A DNA stretch of 64,000 nt, from positions 107,582,043-107,646,042 of the forward strand of contig NC_077228.1 in the NCBI RefSeq assembly GCF_027887165.1, written 5' to 3'. The notes beneath the pieces are model-generated. The model was given only the letters and a program-made list of their open reading frames with translations, ran no database searches and was not told the DNA's origin. This document shows, in pieces, positions 23,900 to 35,626 of this stretch. Each line of letters opens with the position of its first letter. The stretch's first letter is position 1. The DNA comes from Monodelphis domestica. Lineage: Eukaryota; Chordata; Mammalia; Didelphimorphia; Didelphidae. A program made the position numbers and the translations under genes.

Positions 23900-25666
23900 A
23901 TGGCTCCAAAGAGGGAGCATCTTCCATTTGTAACTCTTCAGCTTACTCTACCCTTCAACCAGAATGTTCTAGATTATTAGTGATGTTTTTATATTCAACA
24001 TCAACAGTTCAGAGGTTTATGTTGTTTTTTTTTAGATTCCTATGCCACATTTTTGTAATGATGGCAGTAATAGATTTTTAAAAATTATCTCAGCCAAGGT
24101 TGAAAGATTACTACACCTGAAAAACTTGTGATAAGTATCCATTAGCTTCTAAGGTTTTTTTTTAATGTCATACAGCAGACTCATGTGAATCCTAATGAAA
24201 ATGAGTTTTTTTGTTATTGTCATTAAGTGGGCTATTGCAACTTTAGGGATTTTGATACTTTTTGAATGTGCATTAACTATTGTACTACTGTTCTTTATAA
24301 AAGCAACATGTTTCTTTGTAAAAAATCATTTGCACTCACACAGTGGGTCATGGCCAAGTTAAAAAGGAAATGGATTTCATTTTTTTTGAGTGAGAAACCT
24401 TTTTATTCTACCTTTTCTTAGCTTACACAGGGCATTAATGATTGTGAACTATATATTTTTGATTTTTAAAAACTTTCGTATTATTGTTTTTGCTTGCCTG
24501 TGCAATATAGTATTTAAGTTTTATTTTTCTCTCCTTTTTGTATTTGAAGCACATGTCATCAGTATTGAGAAGATTTAAAACATTTTTTTTTGGATTTTGC
24601 AGTAAGTTTAAAATACATTTACCCTAATGTCAATGCATACCAAAATCTTTAGACTATAAAAGTGATGCCATTGATTGTTAAAAAAAAAAAACTATGGGAC
24701 TTTGCTTAATGATTCTGTCTGATTCCAGGAGAAGGGAATAAAAAAAGAAGTATTTCACAGTGTCAAAACAGCAGAAAGCTACTTGCATAGTGTCAATCAA
24801 GCACAAGGTCAAAAATACCAAACCAGTCCTAAGTGGATTGATGGCATTCTGTGCAAAGAGCACAAGCACTTGATCATGGGTGAAACTTGAGGTTGTGGCT
24901 GTTTAACATGTGCTGAATGCAGACTTCCTTGTAACACACACACTCTATATCAAGTATACCACATTGATTATTATGGCTCCATCCTGGCTCCAATTTGACC
25001 TATAATCTAGTCTCTATTTTGTCTTTCATAGTATGGCAAAATTTCTGTAATCCTGGCTACTGATTGGGTAAGTGTATAATTACACAAATCACTTTAATTG
25101 GGCCCTGATCCAAGGACCTGTTATAGATTTACTTTTCCTTTACTTAGAATTTTTACACATAAGACTTTGATAGTCTATATTTCATCCAGAAGTTATCTTT
25201 TCTCTTTTATTTGTTTTTTTTTATGCTTTTGATTTCTCTTGCCAATTGATTCATATACCTCATAACTCAGCCACACATCCCTAAGCAATCCCTGTGTTTT
25301 CAACATCCTCTTCAGTGGGAAATGTATTATTATTATTCTAAAATGCAAAGTTTAAATTCTTTTTGAGAGTAATTTTAGGATAAGAAACATGCTACCTCTC
25401 TGAATCCAGAAAGTGAACTGTTTGGAGAAGGCACCATGAAGATGCCTGCACAGACCACACATTGCACCAGAAGATCCAGAATGAACTTTGGGAAGCGGTA
25501 ATTTGAACTGTGTGAGGTTGAATGAATTTGTTTTTGTATGTATACTCTTATGCCAAAAGGGACTGCCCACTAACTGACTTTTTGTCAATGTGCCTAAAAA
25601 TCATGGGTTTTCTCTTTTACCTTTTATCCCTCAAATTAGTGTAATTTAAAAGTTGATTATGTTAAA

Positions 25667-25700
25667 TGATCAATTGGGGAGATGAGTCTTCCAATGATCA
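25667..25700. repeat. Palindrome just upstream of the ERV Z 3' LTR
   Basis: An imperfect inverted repeat, TGATCAATTGGGGAGA...TCTTCCAATGATCA, ends 9 bp before the LTR, with the purine tract ttggaggaa in between. Equivalent palindromes sit at the same place in ERVs X1 and X2. Confidence 0.75.
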
Positions 25701-26591
25701 TTGGAGGAATGTATAATTGAGAAATCTGTTATCCTAAAAAAATTCCATTTCCCAGGAGCCCACTGACTTCCTGTTGTTATGTACTTCCTGTAGACAGGGG
25801 ATAATTTCAGTGGGCATGCCTGCTCTAGCCTCTTTGGCTTCCTGGCAAGGATGGTGGTGGTAAGCATAGGGGCTTTGAACTAGCTGATTAGCCAAGGGCA
25901 TGTGGATTTTTTGTATCCCTTTTATACCTTTATTTCTAATGATCATTAATAAATTTCCTAAAATATAATATTTTTATTATTTGAGATTAATTTTAATTTT
26001 TTCACTTGATTGCACTGGGAGTAGTCAGTAGGACTTCATAGGGACCAACCCACTTTTTGTCTGTAACTGTTTTCTTATTAAAATTTCTAACATATATTTT
26101 GCCTTCTGGTTTGATATTATGCAAAGAGTAATCTAAGTGTTGCTTGTTGAATGACACCCATTTCATGAAGTTCTTTTATCCTGGTTTGCAAAGCTTTGAC
26201 ACATGATGCTAATGTACAATCTCCTCCTAGAATGGAGATGCATGCAAGTTTGCAAGTTCTTCCTTGCCAAATTGCATGTCCATACAACATCTCAAATGGA
26301 GAAAGGTGTAAATCTTTATTTGGACATGTTCTGAGATGGAATAGTGCTATTTATAGAATCTTCATCCATTTCAAGTGAGTCTCTGAACAGATTTTACCCC
26401 AAAGTGTTTTGAGTTTTCTGTTCATTCTCTTGACTTGACCTGAACTCTTAGGATGACATATAGTGTGTGTAAACTAGCCTTCATCCCCAGGTTTTCATAA
26501 AATTTTTTCAAGATGGACTGGACAAAATGTGATCCTTGATCAAAATCCATCTTGGAAGGAATTCCAAACCTTGATATGATTTCCTTTAATA

Positions 26592-27288
26592 TGTTAAGGT
26601 TGAAATTATGGTTGAGATGGATAAAATCTAAATTTAAGTGGTTGTCAAGGGAAATCCCAAATAATAAGATACCCAAGTCATCTGCCAAATTTTATGGTGA
26701 TTTTAATTGATAGTAGAGAAGATTAAGAAGAAGGAAGAAGAAGTAGATATTTTTTCTCTCTTTCCCCCTCACCTGATTAGTATTGGGCAGGGAGATCAGG
26801 AGATAAGGGAGTAAGGGTTTGGAGTATGAAGGAGGAAGGGATCAGCTTGACCTCCAAAGGGGCTCAGCTAAGATGCCCAAACCTGAAATCAGCTCCAGGG
26901 CAAAACTCCCCATCCAACACTCCAAGATATCAGAACGCTTAGCACGCTACCAGCCAGAGTCATCTCTCCAGGGAAAAAAAAGAGGCAGCCCATGACGTGC
27001 CTTATATGGACGTTTTTACATAACTTTTCTGCATCTCATCTATTCCAATGAGGACTTAGCTTGACTTTTTTTGCACATATCTGTTGAAGGCCATCTTCTC
27101 AGATAATTAAATCTTGAGTTTGATGCAGACCTTTCAAAATCTTGTTAAACTGAGTAGGGTGGAGAATGTGGGTTTCCAAGACCTGATTCTGTTATTCCAA
27201 GTATTTCAATTGTTATTGATAAGGAAACAGCTAAATCAGATCTTCTAAACAATGGTCTGATAAGGGTGAAATAGTTTTAAAATTCACA
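26592..27288 (-). repeat. Solo LTR in the ERV Y integrase region, 4-bp duplication AATA
   Basis: The LTR runs from TGTTAAGG (26,592) to AATTCACA (27,288) and is flanked by aata at 26,588-26,591 and 27,289-27,292. ERV W keeps the uninterrupted version of this place (ctcttttaaaagcacc, around 52,993), which matches the two Y flanks once the LTR is set aside. Confidence 0.9.
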
Positions 27289-27988
27289 AATAGCACTTCA
27301 ACTACAAATGCTGCTGTGTTCTTTTTGGCAGGAAAAACCGCTGGCCATCTTGTCAGTCTGTCTACTATTACTGGGCAAACTTAAACCCTTTGTCATTTAG
27401 CATATTGATATAATCAATCTGTATACTTTCAAATGGAGTATAAGCTAAAGGTAGACCTCCCAGACCTTTGTTCTTGCACTCTTCCTGATTGAACTGCATA
27501 CAGAGCTTGCACTTTTGATAGACTTTTATTGCAGAAGATGAAATTCCAGTAGCAACCCAAAATTATCTCACTGAGTCTATGACCCTTTGTGTTCTATAGT
27601 GTTCTTTGTCATGTATGGCACTGCATACTTAATAGTATAGTTTTCTAGGCAAGATGGGTTTGCCTGACTCTGAAAACCATATACCTTCTATCTCTTTGGT
27701 CTTAAAGTACTTTTTCCATGTTTGAATTTCACTGTTCTCATAGGCATGTTGAAGATTATCTTCCTCTAAGACTGAGAAATTCAACAAATGTGTGGGTCCC
27801 ATTCTCACCACAAATTTGGCTTAAACTCTTGAACATTAGGATTTAATTTGGATTCTTGTAATATATCAGTGTTATTTCCCTTTTGTGAATCTTAAAATTT
27901 CTCAGACTCTACTTTGGAACATTATCTTAAGGTTATGGTTAAGGTTATTGCCCATTTAAACAATGGAGGTACTTGATCAGGAATGTAT

Positions 27989-28711
27989 TGGGAACTTTAA
28001 AATTACTCCACCCATACTTAGGCATACTTTAGGGGAAGATAAAGTTGTAAAACTCCTTAGTGAACAATAAAGGTACTTAACTCATACTTATAGTGAGGCC
28101 AAAACCTTAAGCTAGGTCTATTTTTAGACCTAATACAAAAGGGTGCTAAGTACCTATGAAGGTCAAATTAATCACTAAAAGTCAGGCAACTTGCAAGGGG
28201 CAAGTTTAGCAAAGAGGTGTGAAATACTCCAAAGATATAATCTACCCAGAGAAGGTGAGAACTAAGAACTAAGAATGGGCTTTCTTAGGAAAAGTGTCTA
28301 CTGTGATTGGTAGACGTGAAAATTTAGGGGAGGTGATACAAGAGAAAATTTTCTTTAAAAGGAAGGAGCTGGAAGGCTCTGGAATTTAGTTAAGCTTTGG
28401 TAGCTGAATTGGAGGTCAGGAGTCAGAGCAGGCTCCTGGGTCTCTGAACACTAGAGTTTTGCATGGAAAGATCTTGTGGTGAGTGATTAAAGACTGACTT
28501 AGTTTCTCTCTTAAAGAGAAAGACCGAGGCCCTAGCCTTTTCCTATTATTTCCTCTTACTCTGTCTCTTTCCCTTTCCTTAATTCCTTCATTTATATTAA
28601 TTAAAATCTCCATAAAACCCAGCTGACTTGGATATTTCATATTTGGGAATTTTTCCCATGGCGATCATTTATTTTTGATATAAAATCAAGACACTAAAAA
28701 TTATCTTTACA
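27989..28711 (+). repeat. Solo LTR, plus strand, in ERV Y
   Basis: It runs from TGGGAACTTTAAAATTACTCC to ATTATCTTTACA. It shows promoter-like ttaaaaggaa (near 28,355) and a ttaattaaaatc signal near the 3' end. Flanks are gtat (27,985-27,988) and gttt (28,712-28,715), an imperfect 4-bp duplication. It is related to the X-family LTR at 35,627 in reverse complement. Confidence 0.8.
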
Positions 28712-31348
28712 GTTTGGGCAATTCACAGTCTTGAAACCCATATTTTCATAGTCACACTTTCCTGTATTATCCCTTATAATTTCATCCTCAGGATGTCTGC
28801 TCCAGTGAATCTCTGGAGATACTGACTGTTCTAACCCATTATTTCATTCTACTATTAGCTTTGATGTTTTATCTCCCAGTTCAGTGAAACAGTTTTCTTT
28901 TGCATCATTAGAACACTTCTCTACTTGTGAATTAATTACCCTTGTTTATTCCTTTTCCTTTTTGGTGTTAGTTTCTAAACTAGGATTTTTTTTCCTCTTA
29001 GTAAGTCAATCTTGGTTTGTGCTGAGAACACTTTTAACTTATTATCAGTAGCAACTGTTTCTTTGCATTCTGTGCTTGCTAAATCTTTGTTCACTAACAA
29101 GTTTACTGTATGTGTTCTAGTTTTTACAACAATATCTTCATTTCCCTCTTTTTTGTATCTTTTCCCATTGTTTCATACACCTTATACTTTATTTCCTCTA
29201 CGTATTTTTGTATTTGTACCTCCTCCCTTTCTTGTTCTTTAGTTTTATACTTTCTTTTCATACCCAGCTTTCCTAAATCCATTACATTTCTCTTCAAATA
29301 ATTTTTCCCATTACTACTTCCATCATTACTTAAATCTGTCACCTCAAACATCTGGCTTCATAATTGACTGGTTCTTGAAGAACCTGAGAGTACAGTCAAA
29401 TATTTTGGTTTTGCTCCTTGTTGGCTAATTTTTTTTCATAGTCTTGAGATTGCATGCTTCTCTTAACCCTGAAAAATTATGGTAATAACATTGTGTAGGT
29501 GTTTGTTTGTTGTGTGATGTGTTATTTTTCCAGGATTCCTTCTTATTTGCTTGATCTATTTGTGCTTTTAAATTTCATTTTTTGACAATGTGCCCCAATT
29601 TTCCACATAAAAAACACTTAAATAAATATATTAAATATTAATTAATACATCAAATATTAATTAATATATCAAATAAATAAAAACAAGTTTTTATTTTCAT
29701 CTATCTCCTTTTGTTTTAGTTTTTCTTTTGTTTCCTTGAGCTGATTTCATAGCTCCTGAAATAATTCATCTTTTTCAAGAGAAATTTCTTTATGAACAGA
29801 AAAAAATATAAGTGGCATTCTTTCTTAACTCTTCCAAGCCAAGGCTTTCCCAATCAGGGCATTGCAATCTAAAATAATTATTGATGGGTAGATTACTCCT
29901 TTTAACAAATTATCTCCTGATGTGCTGGAGATTTTTCTCATTCAAATCTTAGAAACCAAGGAGATTTTCAGCTGAATCAACAAGTCTATCTAGGAATATA
30001 GCCAGATGCTCTCCTACTTCCTGCCTTAATTTCTCAAAAAGGTCCCAATTATCCAGATGCTTTGAATGCAATTTCATTGTTTCAATCAGATCTTCCCTTG
30101 CCTTTCTCAGATATAGATTTTGGTTATGAGATAATTCTAAGTCTCTCCATTGCTCTACTCAAGATGTTAAGTCTGGTTTTGACCTTGTCTCCCCTATAAA
30201 CTGGTCTTTCTCCCTGTATAAAAAGCTCATAGAGAAGAATTTCTGTGTCTTCAAAGGTGGGTAAAAACAAATTGCACATTTTATCTCTTTGATACATTTA
30301 AATGGGTTGGAAAACAATTTAGGCATTCTCTTCTTCAAGCTATTCTAATCTCCAGCTTTGATCCACAAACTCAGTTTGTGAGTTTTTACATGAATGATCC
30401 CATGATCAACTTGCAAACTGGTATGATCTCTTAATGGCAGTATTGGTATTGCCCATTCAGTTTCAACTTTCTTCCCCACTTTGGCTACATTGTCTGTGCA
30501 TTGTCTTTTTGTGTATTATTTATTTTGTTGTTTTCCTTTTCCTCATTCAAGTCTGTAACCTTTTTTTAACACCTTTTTTGTCTTCTCCTCCCTTATTGCT
30601 AGAACCATAATCTTAATTTCATTTTTCTTGCTTAGTTTCCCAACCACTAATGTTAGTCCATTCTTTAAAGCATGGTACAACTTGATCATTGCAACTATTA
30701 CTGCTATTCCCACAGGCACTTAACAAGTCACCCTGTTTACTCCAATCTTCAACCATTGCAAGCTGTCATAGAAGTTTAAAAATATATATATATAATCTGG
30801 AATTGTCACAAAAAGGAATGAACACCATAGGTAAATAAAGTTTCCGACTATGGCTAGATCACTTATTTTCACTACAAGATTGTTAACTGTAGTTATCTCA
30901 AAAAGTCTCTTGTCAAATGAAAAAAAGTAGTTTTAAGTCTATGCCTTTAAGAGCTCACCTCACCCCCTTGGGAAGAGCAGAGTGTTCTTATTGGCTATTG
31001 TTGTTGCTGGGCAGAGTAGCTTTGACCAGAATCACTGTTTCAAAATGGCTACCTCCCACTGTCAACAAAGATTTTGTGTGATAATTAGGACTCAACCATC
31101 CACTGTCTTCTCTTCCCCAAAGTTTTGAAAAAATAGGTAAGAAACCTGACTGACTTCACCAACTGAAAGATGGGAAATAAGTAACCCCTAATGATATTAT
31201 TTGCTAGCAAGGTTGAATGGTGTTTTGTAAGAGATAAAACTTATGGTTGGACTGAATATTTAAGCGTATAGTCACCGGGAATTTAATTACTAAATTCCAA
31301 TAAATTACTCAAGCCAGAATGACTTTTATGTTAGTTTTATTTACAAAT

Positions 31349-31362
31349 AGAGAGAAAGAAAG

Positions 31363-31449
<87 letters not shown>
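31349..31449. repeat. (GA)n microsatellite inside the X1 LTR
   Basis: About 100 bp of nearly pure ga units with a few aaga changes. It has grown from a purine-rich segment that other LTRs of the family carry at the same place. Confidence 0.95.
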
Positions 31450-31946
31450 CACCCTGGTCCAAACGAGGCAGGGTTTCAGAGGTCCCAGAAAAGGAGGGGC
31501 ACAGAGGATTAATTAGATGAGGCTTCCAACCCTGAGACCACCTCCAAGACAAGGGGTCTTTCCAGAGGCTAGCACCTCCAGAAAAGCCAAGGAAAGGGAG
31601 TCAGCTCATATCACTCACCTATGTGGCAGTCCAAAGGGAAGCAGTCTGAGGTCTCAAGCCCAAGCTCCTCCAAGGCTAAGTTCAAAGGGGAAGACCTTCT
31701 CATAGGAAGTTACCACAAAATTTAAAGACAGTTCTTTGTGCCACTTCCTGTGCCTTTGATCCACTTTAATGTGGACCAATGGCAGGTTAAACTTGGCTTT
31801 GGACTGCTCAGGGGGCAGTCAGTTGTTTCTGATTTGCCACTCTCTAGCACACGTGGTTCATAGACCTTCCCCATCCCCATTCCTGGAGGCTAAAATTTAA
31901 AGAATAAGTAGGGGTGGAGTTAATACCATCTTCACAATCTCCCAGA

Positions 31947-31981
31947 TGATCATTTGGGAGACTAGTCTCCCCAATTGATCA
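31947..31981. repeat. Palindrome next to the X1 3' LTR
   Basis: TGATCA...GGGAGACTAGTCTCCC...TGATCA, a 35-nt near-perfect inverted repeat, lies about 10 bp from the LTR edge at 31,936 with the purine tract between. Confidence 0.85.
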
Positions 31982-32749
31982 TTTAACATAATTATCTTGT
32001 ACCTCTAAAAATCTTCTAACCACAGGTGCATAAAAAATTGCACCTTCTAAGAGGAAACTATAATAATTAGAGATAAGAGGGAAACAGAAGTGAGAGAAAG
32101 GAAAACCAATGTTTTGCTGGGGGTATTGACAAAAACCAATTAGGGGATAGTCCCATTTGGCATAAGAGTGTACATTCAAAATAAATGTTCAACCCCCTTC
32201 AGTTTAATCAACCTCACCCCAAAGTTCATTCTGGATCTTCTTGATGCAGAGTAGGTTTTGCAGGTATTTTTCTGCAAACAGTTCATTCTCTGGATTTTAA
32301 GGAGTTATCATGCTTCTTTTCCCGAAAAAAATATTTTTCTTGAACAAAATTTTTAATCTTGGATTTTATGAAAATACAATCCCCTGTGAAGAAGGTATTT
32401 ACTAACACCCAGATCAGCTCAGGACACTTGGTTGAGTCATGGGGTGTATGAGTCAATTATCAAATAAAAACCAAAAACACAAAAAGAAAAGCAAATGGAA
32501 GAAAAATTAAACTTTGGGAGAAGGAAAAAATTAAAAATCAAAATATCAAAATCTATGTATATAAAAATTTCTGAGTAAATAAGAATAATTTCATAATAGG
32601 CCTTTGTATTATGGTCAAGCTTAATAAATTCATAACAGGCCTTTGATTTAGGATCCAATTAAAATATTTATGTCCCACAAATCTGTAGGACAAAATGTAG
32701 TAATATTTCACTTACACATTGGCAGTCAAGACTATAAGAAGTTGCCATA

Positions 32750-32894
32750 TGTGATATGGAAATCACATTAAAAGACTGATATACTAATTTAAGGTCGCCA
32801 AGGAATTCAGCTATGTAATTCCTAAATGAAAACTCAAGTCAGCAGTCAACCTTTTATGGAGTTTTTTTAAAATTACTAACAGGAGGAAGAAAGG

Positions 32895-32956
<62 letters not shown>

Positions 32957-33487
32957 GAGAGAGAGAGAGAGAGAGAAAGGGGAGAGAAGGGAATAGGGCT
33001 TAAATACCCACTCTGCTTAGGCTGGGCCAAAGGCCCAAGGCCTTGGATAGCCGAGACAAAGAAAAGAGATCAGTCCCTATCACTCACGTGATCAAAATGG
33101 AGAAACAGTGTGAGGGCCTCTACTCCAAGCACCAGGCTCCAACTACACACTCTCCTCTCCACACAGGAAGTCCCAGCCTCCTCAGCTCTTCTCTACCCCT
33201 CTTCCTGTGTCTCACTTGTGCCAATGGTGGCTCTAGGTTAACCCAGGACCCCCCAGAGGTCTGTCCCCTTTGCACATGTCTGTTGAAGGTCATATTCTCA
33301 AATAATTAAATCTTGAGCTTTGCTGCGGCCCTTTCTAAATCTTGTTACCTTGAGTAGGGTGGAGATTGTAGTTTCCAAGACCTGATTCTGTCATTCCAAG
33401 TATCTCTATTGTTATTGATCAGGAAATAGCCAAATTCCATCCTCTAAAGAATGGTTTGAACAAGGTTGAGTAGTTTTGAAATTCACA
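32750..33487 (-). repeat. Solo LTR inside ERV X1, 4-bp duplication CATA
   Basis: It runs from TGTGATATGG (32,750) to AATTCACA (33,487), flanked by cata at 32,746-32,749 and 33,488-33,491. It is the opposite-strand sister of the LTR at 58,759, sharing aaggtcgccaaggaattcag and ctcaagtcagcagtcaacc. Confidence 0.9.
32898..32980. repeat. (GA)n microsatellite with a G run, inside a solo LTR
   Basis: About 48 bp of pure ga, then a run of ten or so g, then more ga. It occupies the same LTR segment as the repeat at 31,349. Confidence 0.95.
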
Positions 33488-33958
33488 CATACTATTAGAG
33501 AGAAAAAAGGATGAGATATTTGTGTGATACGGAAGTGTTGTTCCCTGGACTAATTTTACCTTCACTCTCAGGGATAGGGGAGCCAAGATGATAGCCAAAC
33601 TTTGGTACTTGTCTGAGAGTATTTCACAAGGAGTGTGGTACAAGGAGTCCTGCGTCTTAACATATGTCAAGTGCCACAACCTTGAGTCTCACACCAGGTT
33701 CAAATCCTTTTGTATTGATATAGTTCATCAATCCTACCTAGACTGTTTGTTCCTTTTTGACCTTGTGCTCCTTGGTACTGGATAATGGCTCTTTTGTTCC
33801 TTTCTCCTGGAATCAGAAGCAATCATTAATCATAGTCCCATTACATTTATCAATAAATGGAGGGTTTCCATAGTCTAAAGCTTTTGGGTATGCATAAATA
33901 TCATAGCAAATATATATTTTATCTTATATTAATGTAGAATAAAAATTGATATTGATTA

Positions 33959-35626
33959 TGTAATATTTGAAAGGAATTGTTGAGTGATTGACAGAGTACA
34001 GGAGATAAAGAAGATTTTGTAACAGGGAATGGAGGTTGAAGGGAGAGAGGGAATATAGCTGCTGGTGAGGAAAAAGGAGGAAGATATCCCCTGCTAAGAG
34101 GCTATCTTTGAAAAATGGGATTCCCAAGAAATGGGCCAACTAAGATAGCCTGAGGCGACAACTTCTTTAGTGATTGATGTAGAAGATACCCCATAGTAGG
34201 TAAGCACAGACCCTCCTGAAGAACAAACCTCCCCCAGTCAAAGGTCGCCCAGCAGGGATCCAATAAAGATAATTTATAATTGAATGGCTGTCCTTGAATT
34301 CAGCTCCCTCTATATCTCCTGAAAGTGATTGTTCTCTTATCTGATTATGGTTATTTAAATAAAGATGAATTTTACTAACAAGTTTGGATTGAGGAGGTAT
34401 CAGGGAAGAGGGAATCAGGATTTCCCTAGATTGGGTTTGAGTCTCTATCAGCTTTTGTGCTGAGGTCAGGCCTTGCAGGCTGGTGGAATGTTTCTTTTAT
34501 TCCTATCTATGCTAATCTATGCTAGTTTTCTTAAGTTCAAAGTCTTTAGCAGTAGACAACAAGAGGAAGAAGAGGTTCTGACCTTCAGAACTGGTTGGGC
34601 CTGTCTCTTCAGGTTAGCGCCCTAAAGACTGGCCTTAAAGTTCAAAATGCTCCCCTTAAATCCTTTTATTTGATGAAATGATCACAGGAATCCAGGTAGA
34701 GAACATAGTTGGGAAAATCAGGAATAGAGGGACTTCTATTCTGAGACAGGGAGAGAGCGATCCTTCCAGTCTGAGGGCCAGGAAAGAGAAAGAGTCCTTC
34801 CAGACCAACTGTCACTCCCAAGTTGCCCTCCTCCCCACCAACTGTCATTCTTGTCAATATCTTCTTTCTAACATTCCAACTGCTGTTTGCTCCACCTGAG
34901 TGGTAGAAAGTCCAAAACATGCTTCATTTTTCCTTTCCACAATTGTCCCCTTTTTTGTTGTTGTGACCTTCCCAAGGTCACTTATTTTCATTATAATTAC
35001 CAATCTAGTAAATCTAATTTCTAACTACTTTCCCCAAAATAATAAACTTCCCTCAATTACTCTATCACTATTCTATGCTAACTTTATCTACTCTAAGGAA
35101 TTCTGTGCAGGAAAGTTTGGGTAAGGGTAGCTTTAGGGTTTTACAATAAATTCAGTACAATAAACGTTTGAACAAAACCATTACAAGAAATTTGAATCTT
35201 AATACTAATACTACTTACTCTTGCTAAGTTAAACTAATACAAACATCTTTGCTATTTCATATATCTATAATTATTTGAAAACTATTTTATCTATATATTT
35301 TTAGTAAATACCATTTCAACATCAGCTATAAAATAAACAATTAAAACTTTACATAATTAAAACTTTACTATCTGCAAATGCAACTTAAGCCTATTCCTAA
35401 GTATAACTGTCTATGCTATGCTTAACTTACTCCTAAAATATTCCCTACTTATTATAACTATTCTCTTAATCCCTAGCCTAATCTATAAACTAACCTTATG
35501 TACAACATATATACATACTATGCTAAATATTTACAGACTCTATCACTGTTGCTAACTTAATTATATTATATACATTATTTATAGACTATTTACATATAAT
35601 ACAATAACATACATATTTCCGTAATC
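33959..35626 (-). mobile_element. 3' end of another minus-strand ERV: LTR plus AT-rich interior
   Basis: An LTR (about 33,959-34,944) is followed to the right by a purine tract (minus-strand aaaaaaggggacaat) and about 680 bp of AT-rich interior (34,945-35,626). The interior resembles ERV Y at 18,927-19,204 and 19,918-20,600. The left LTR edge is uncertain. The interior stops where ERV X2 begins. It is a broken fragment. Confidence 0.55.

Larger units (their letters stand above)
21334..26004 (+). mobile_element. ERV Z: plus-strand LTR element nested in ERV Y
   Basis: Two similar plus-strand LTRs of about 290 bp lie at 21,334-21,623 and 25,710-26,004. They share ctgacttcctgttg, tttggcttcctggcaaggat and aatgatcattaataaat. 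The left LTR is followed by tttTGGCAACCAGAAGC, a primer-binding-site-like position; the right one is preceded by a short purine tract and a conserved palindrome. The interior is about 4.1 kb, of which about 1 kb is a later solo LTR. A proline-rich gag-like stretch may lie at 21,760-21,870, and no pol motif was recognised. Flanking actc/actt is a possible degraded 4-bp duplication. It is broken. Confidence 0.7.
18000..31220 (-). mobile_element. ERV Y: old minus-strand ERV1/gamma-like provirus, heavily interrupted
   Basis: Read right to left: the start of a 5' LTR (31,164-31,220), a leader, a gag region (about 29,400-30,300, with a zinc-knuckle-like segment near 29,600 and a capsid-like segment near 30,050), pol with integrase pieces (27,310-27,900 and 26,400-26,590), a long AT-rich post-pol stretch (26,005-26,400, then 19,918-21,333 and 18,927-19,204), and a 3' LTR (18,000-18,926). 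The unity of the element is inferred from collinearity with ERV W (50,703-57,660): 20,690-21,330 resembles 50,700-51,340, and 26,005-26,400 resembles 51,360 on. It is broken in many places and carries at least five inserted elements: an LTR at 19,205, a SINE at 19,963, ERV Z at 21,334, and LTRs at 26,592 and 27,989. ERV X1 lies in its 5' LTR. It must be older than all of these. Confidence 0.7.
31221..33950 (-). mobile_element. ERV X1: 3' part of a minus-strand ERV, with a nested solo LTR
   Basis: A 3' LTR (31,221-31,936; ends TGTTTTG...CTTCACA on the plus strand) is followed to the right by the purine tract, a palindrome and the post-pol interior (31,937-32,745). This interior closely matches ERV X2 (36,412-37,000) and, in opposite orientation, ERV Z (25,350-25,700). 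A solo LTR splits the interior at 32,750-33,487. The part from 33,492 to about 33,950 is probably interior too: gtagaataaaaattgatattgatt also occurs near 52,155 in ERV W. X1 sits in the 5' LTR of ERV Y. No 5' LTR of X1 was recognised, and it is broken. Confidence 0.7.

Noticed and set aside
31319-31552. Arg/Glu-repeat and Ser/Leu-repeat open frames
   Set aside because: Products of the GA microsatellite read on either strand.
31349-33000. CRISPR-like or satellite array
   Set aside because: Only simple GA repeats inside LTRs; no spacer-repeat structure, and the organism is a mammal.
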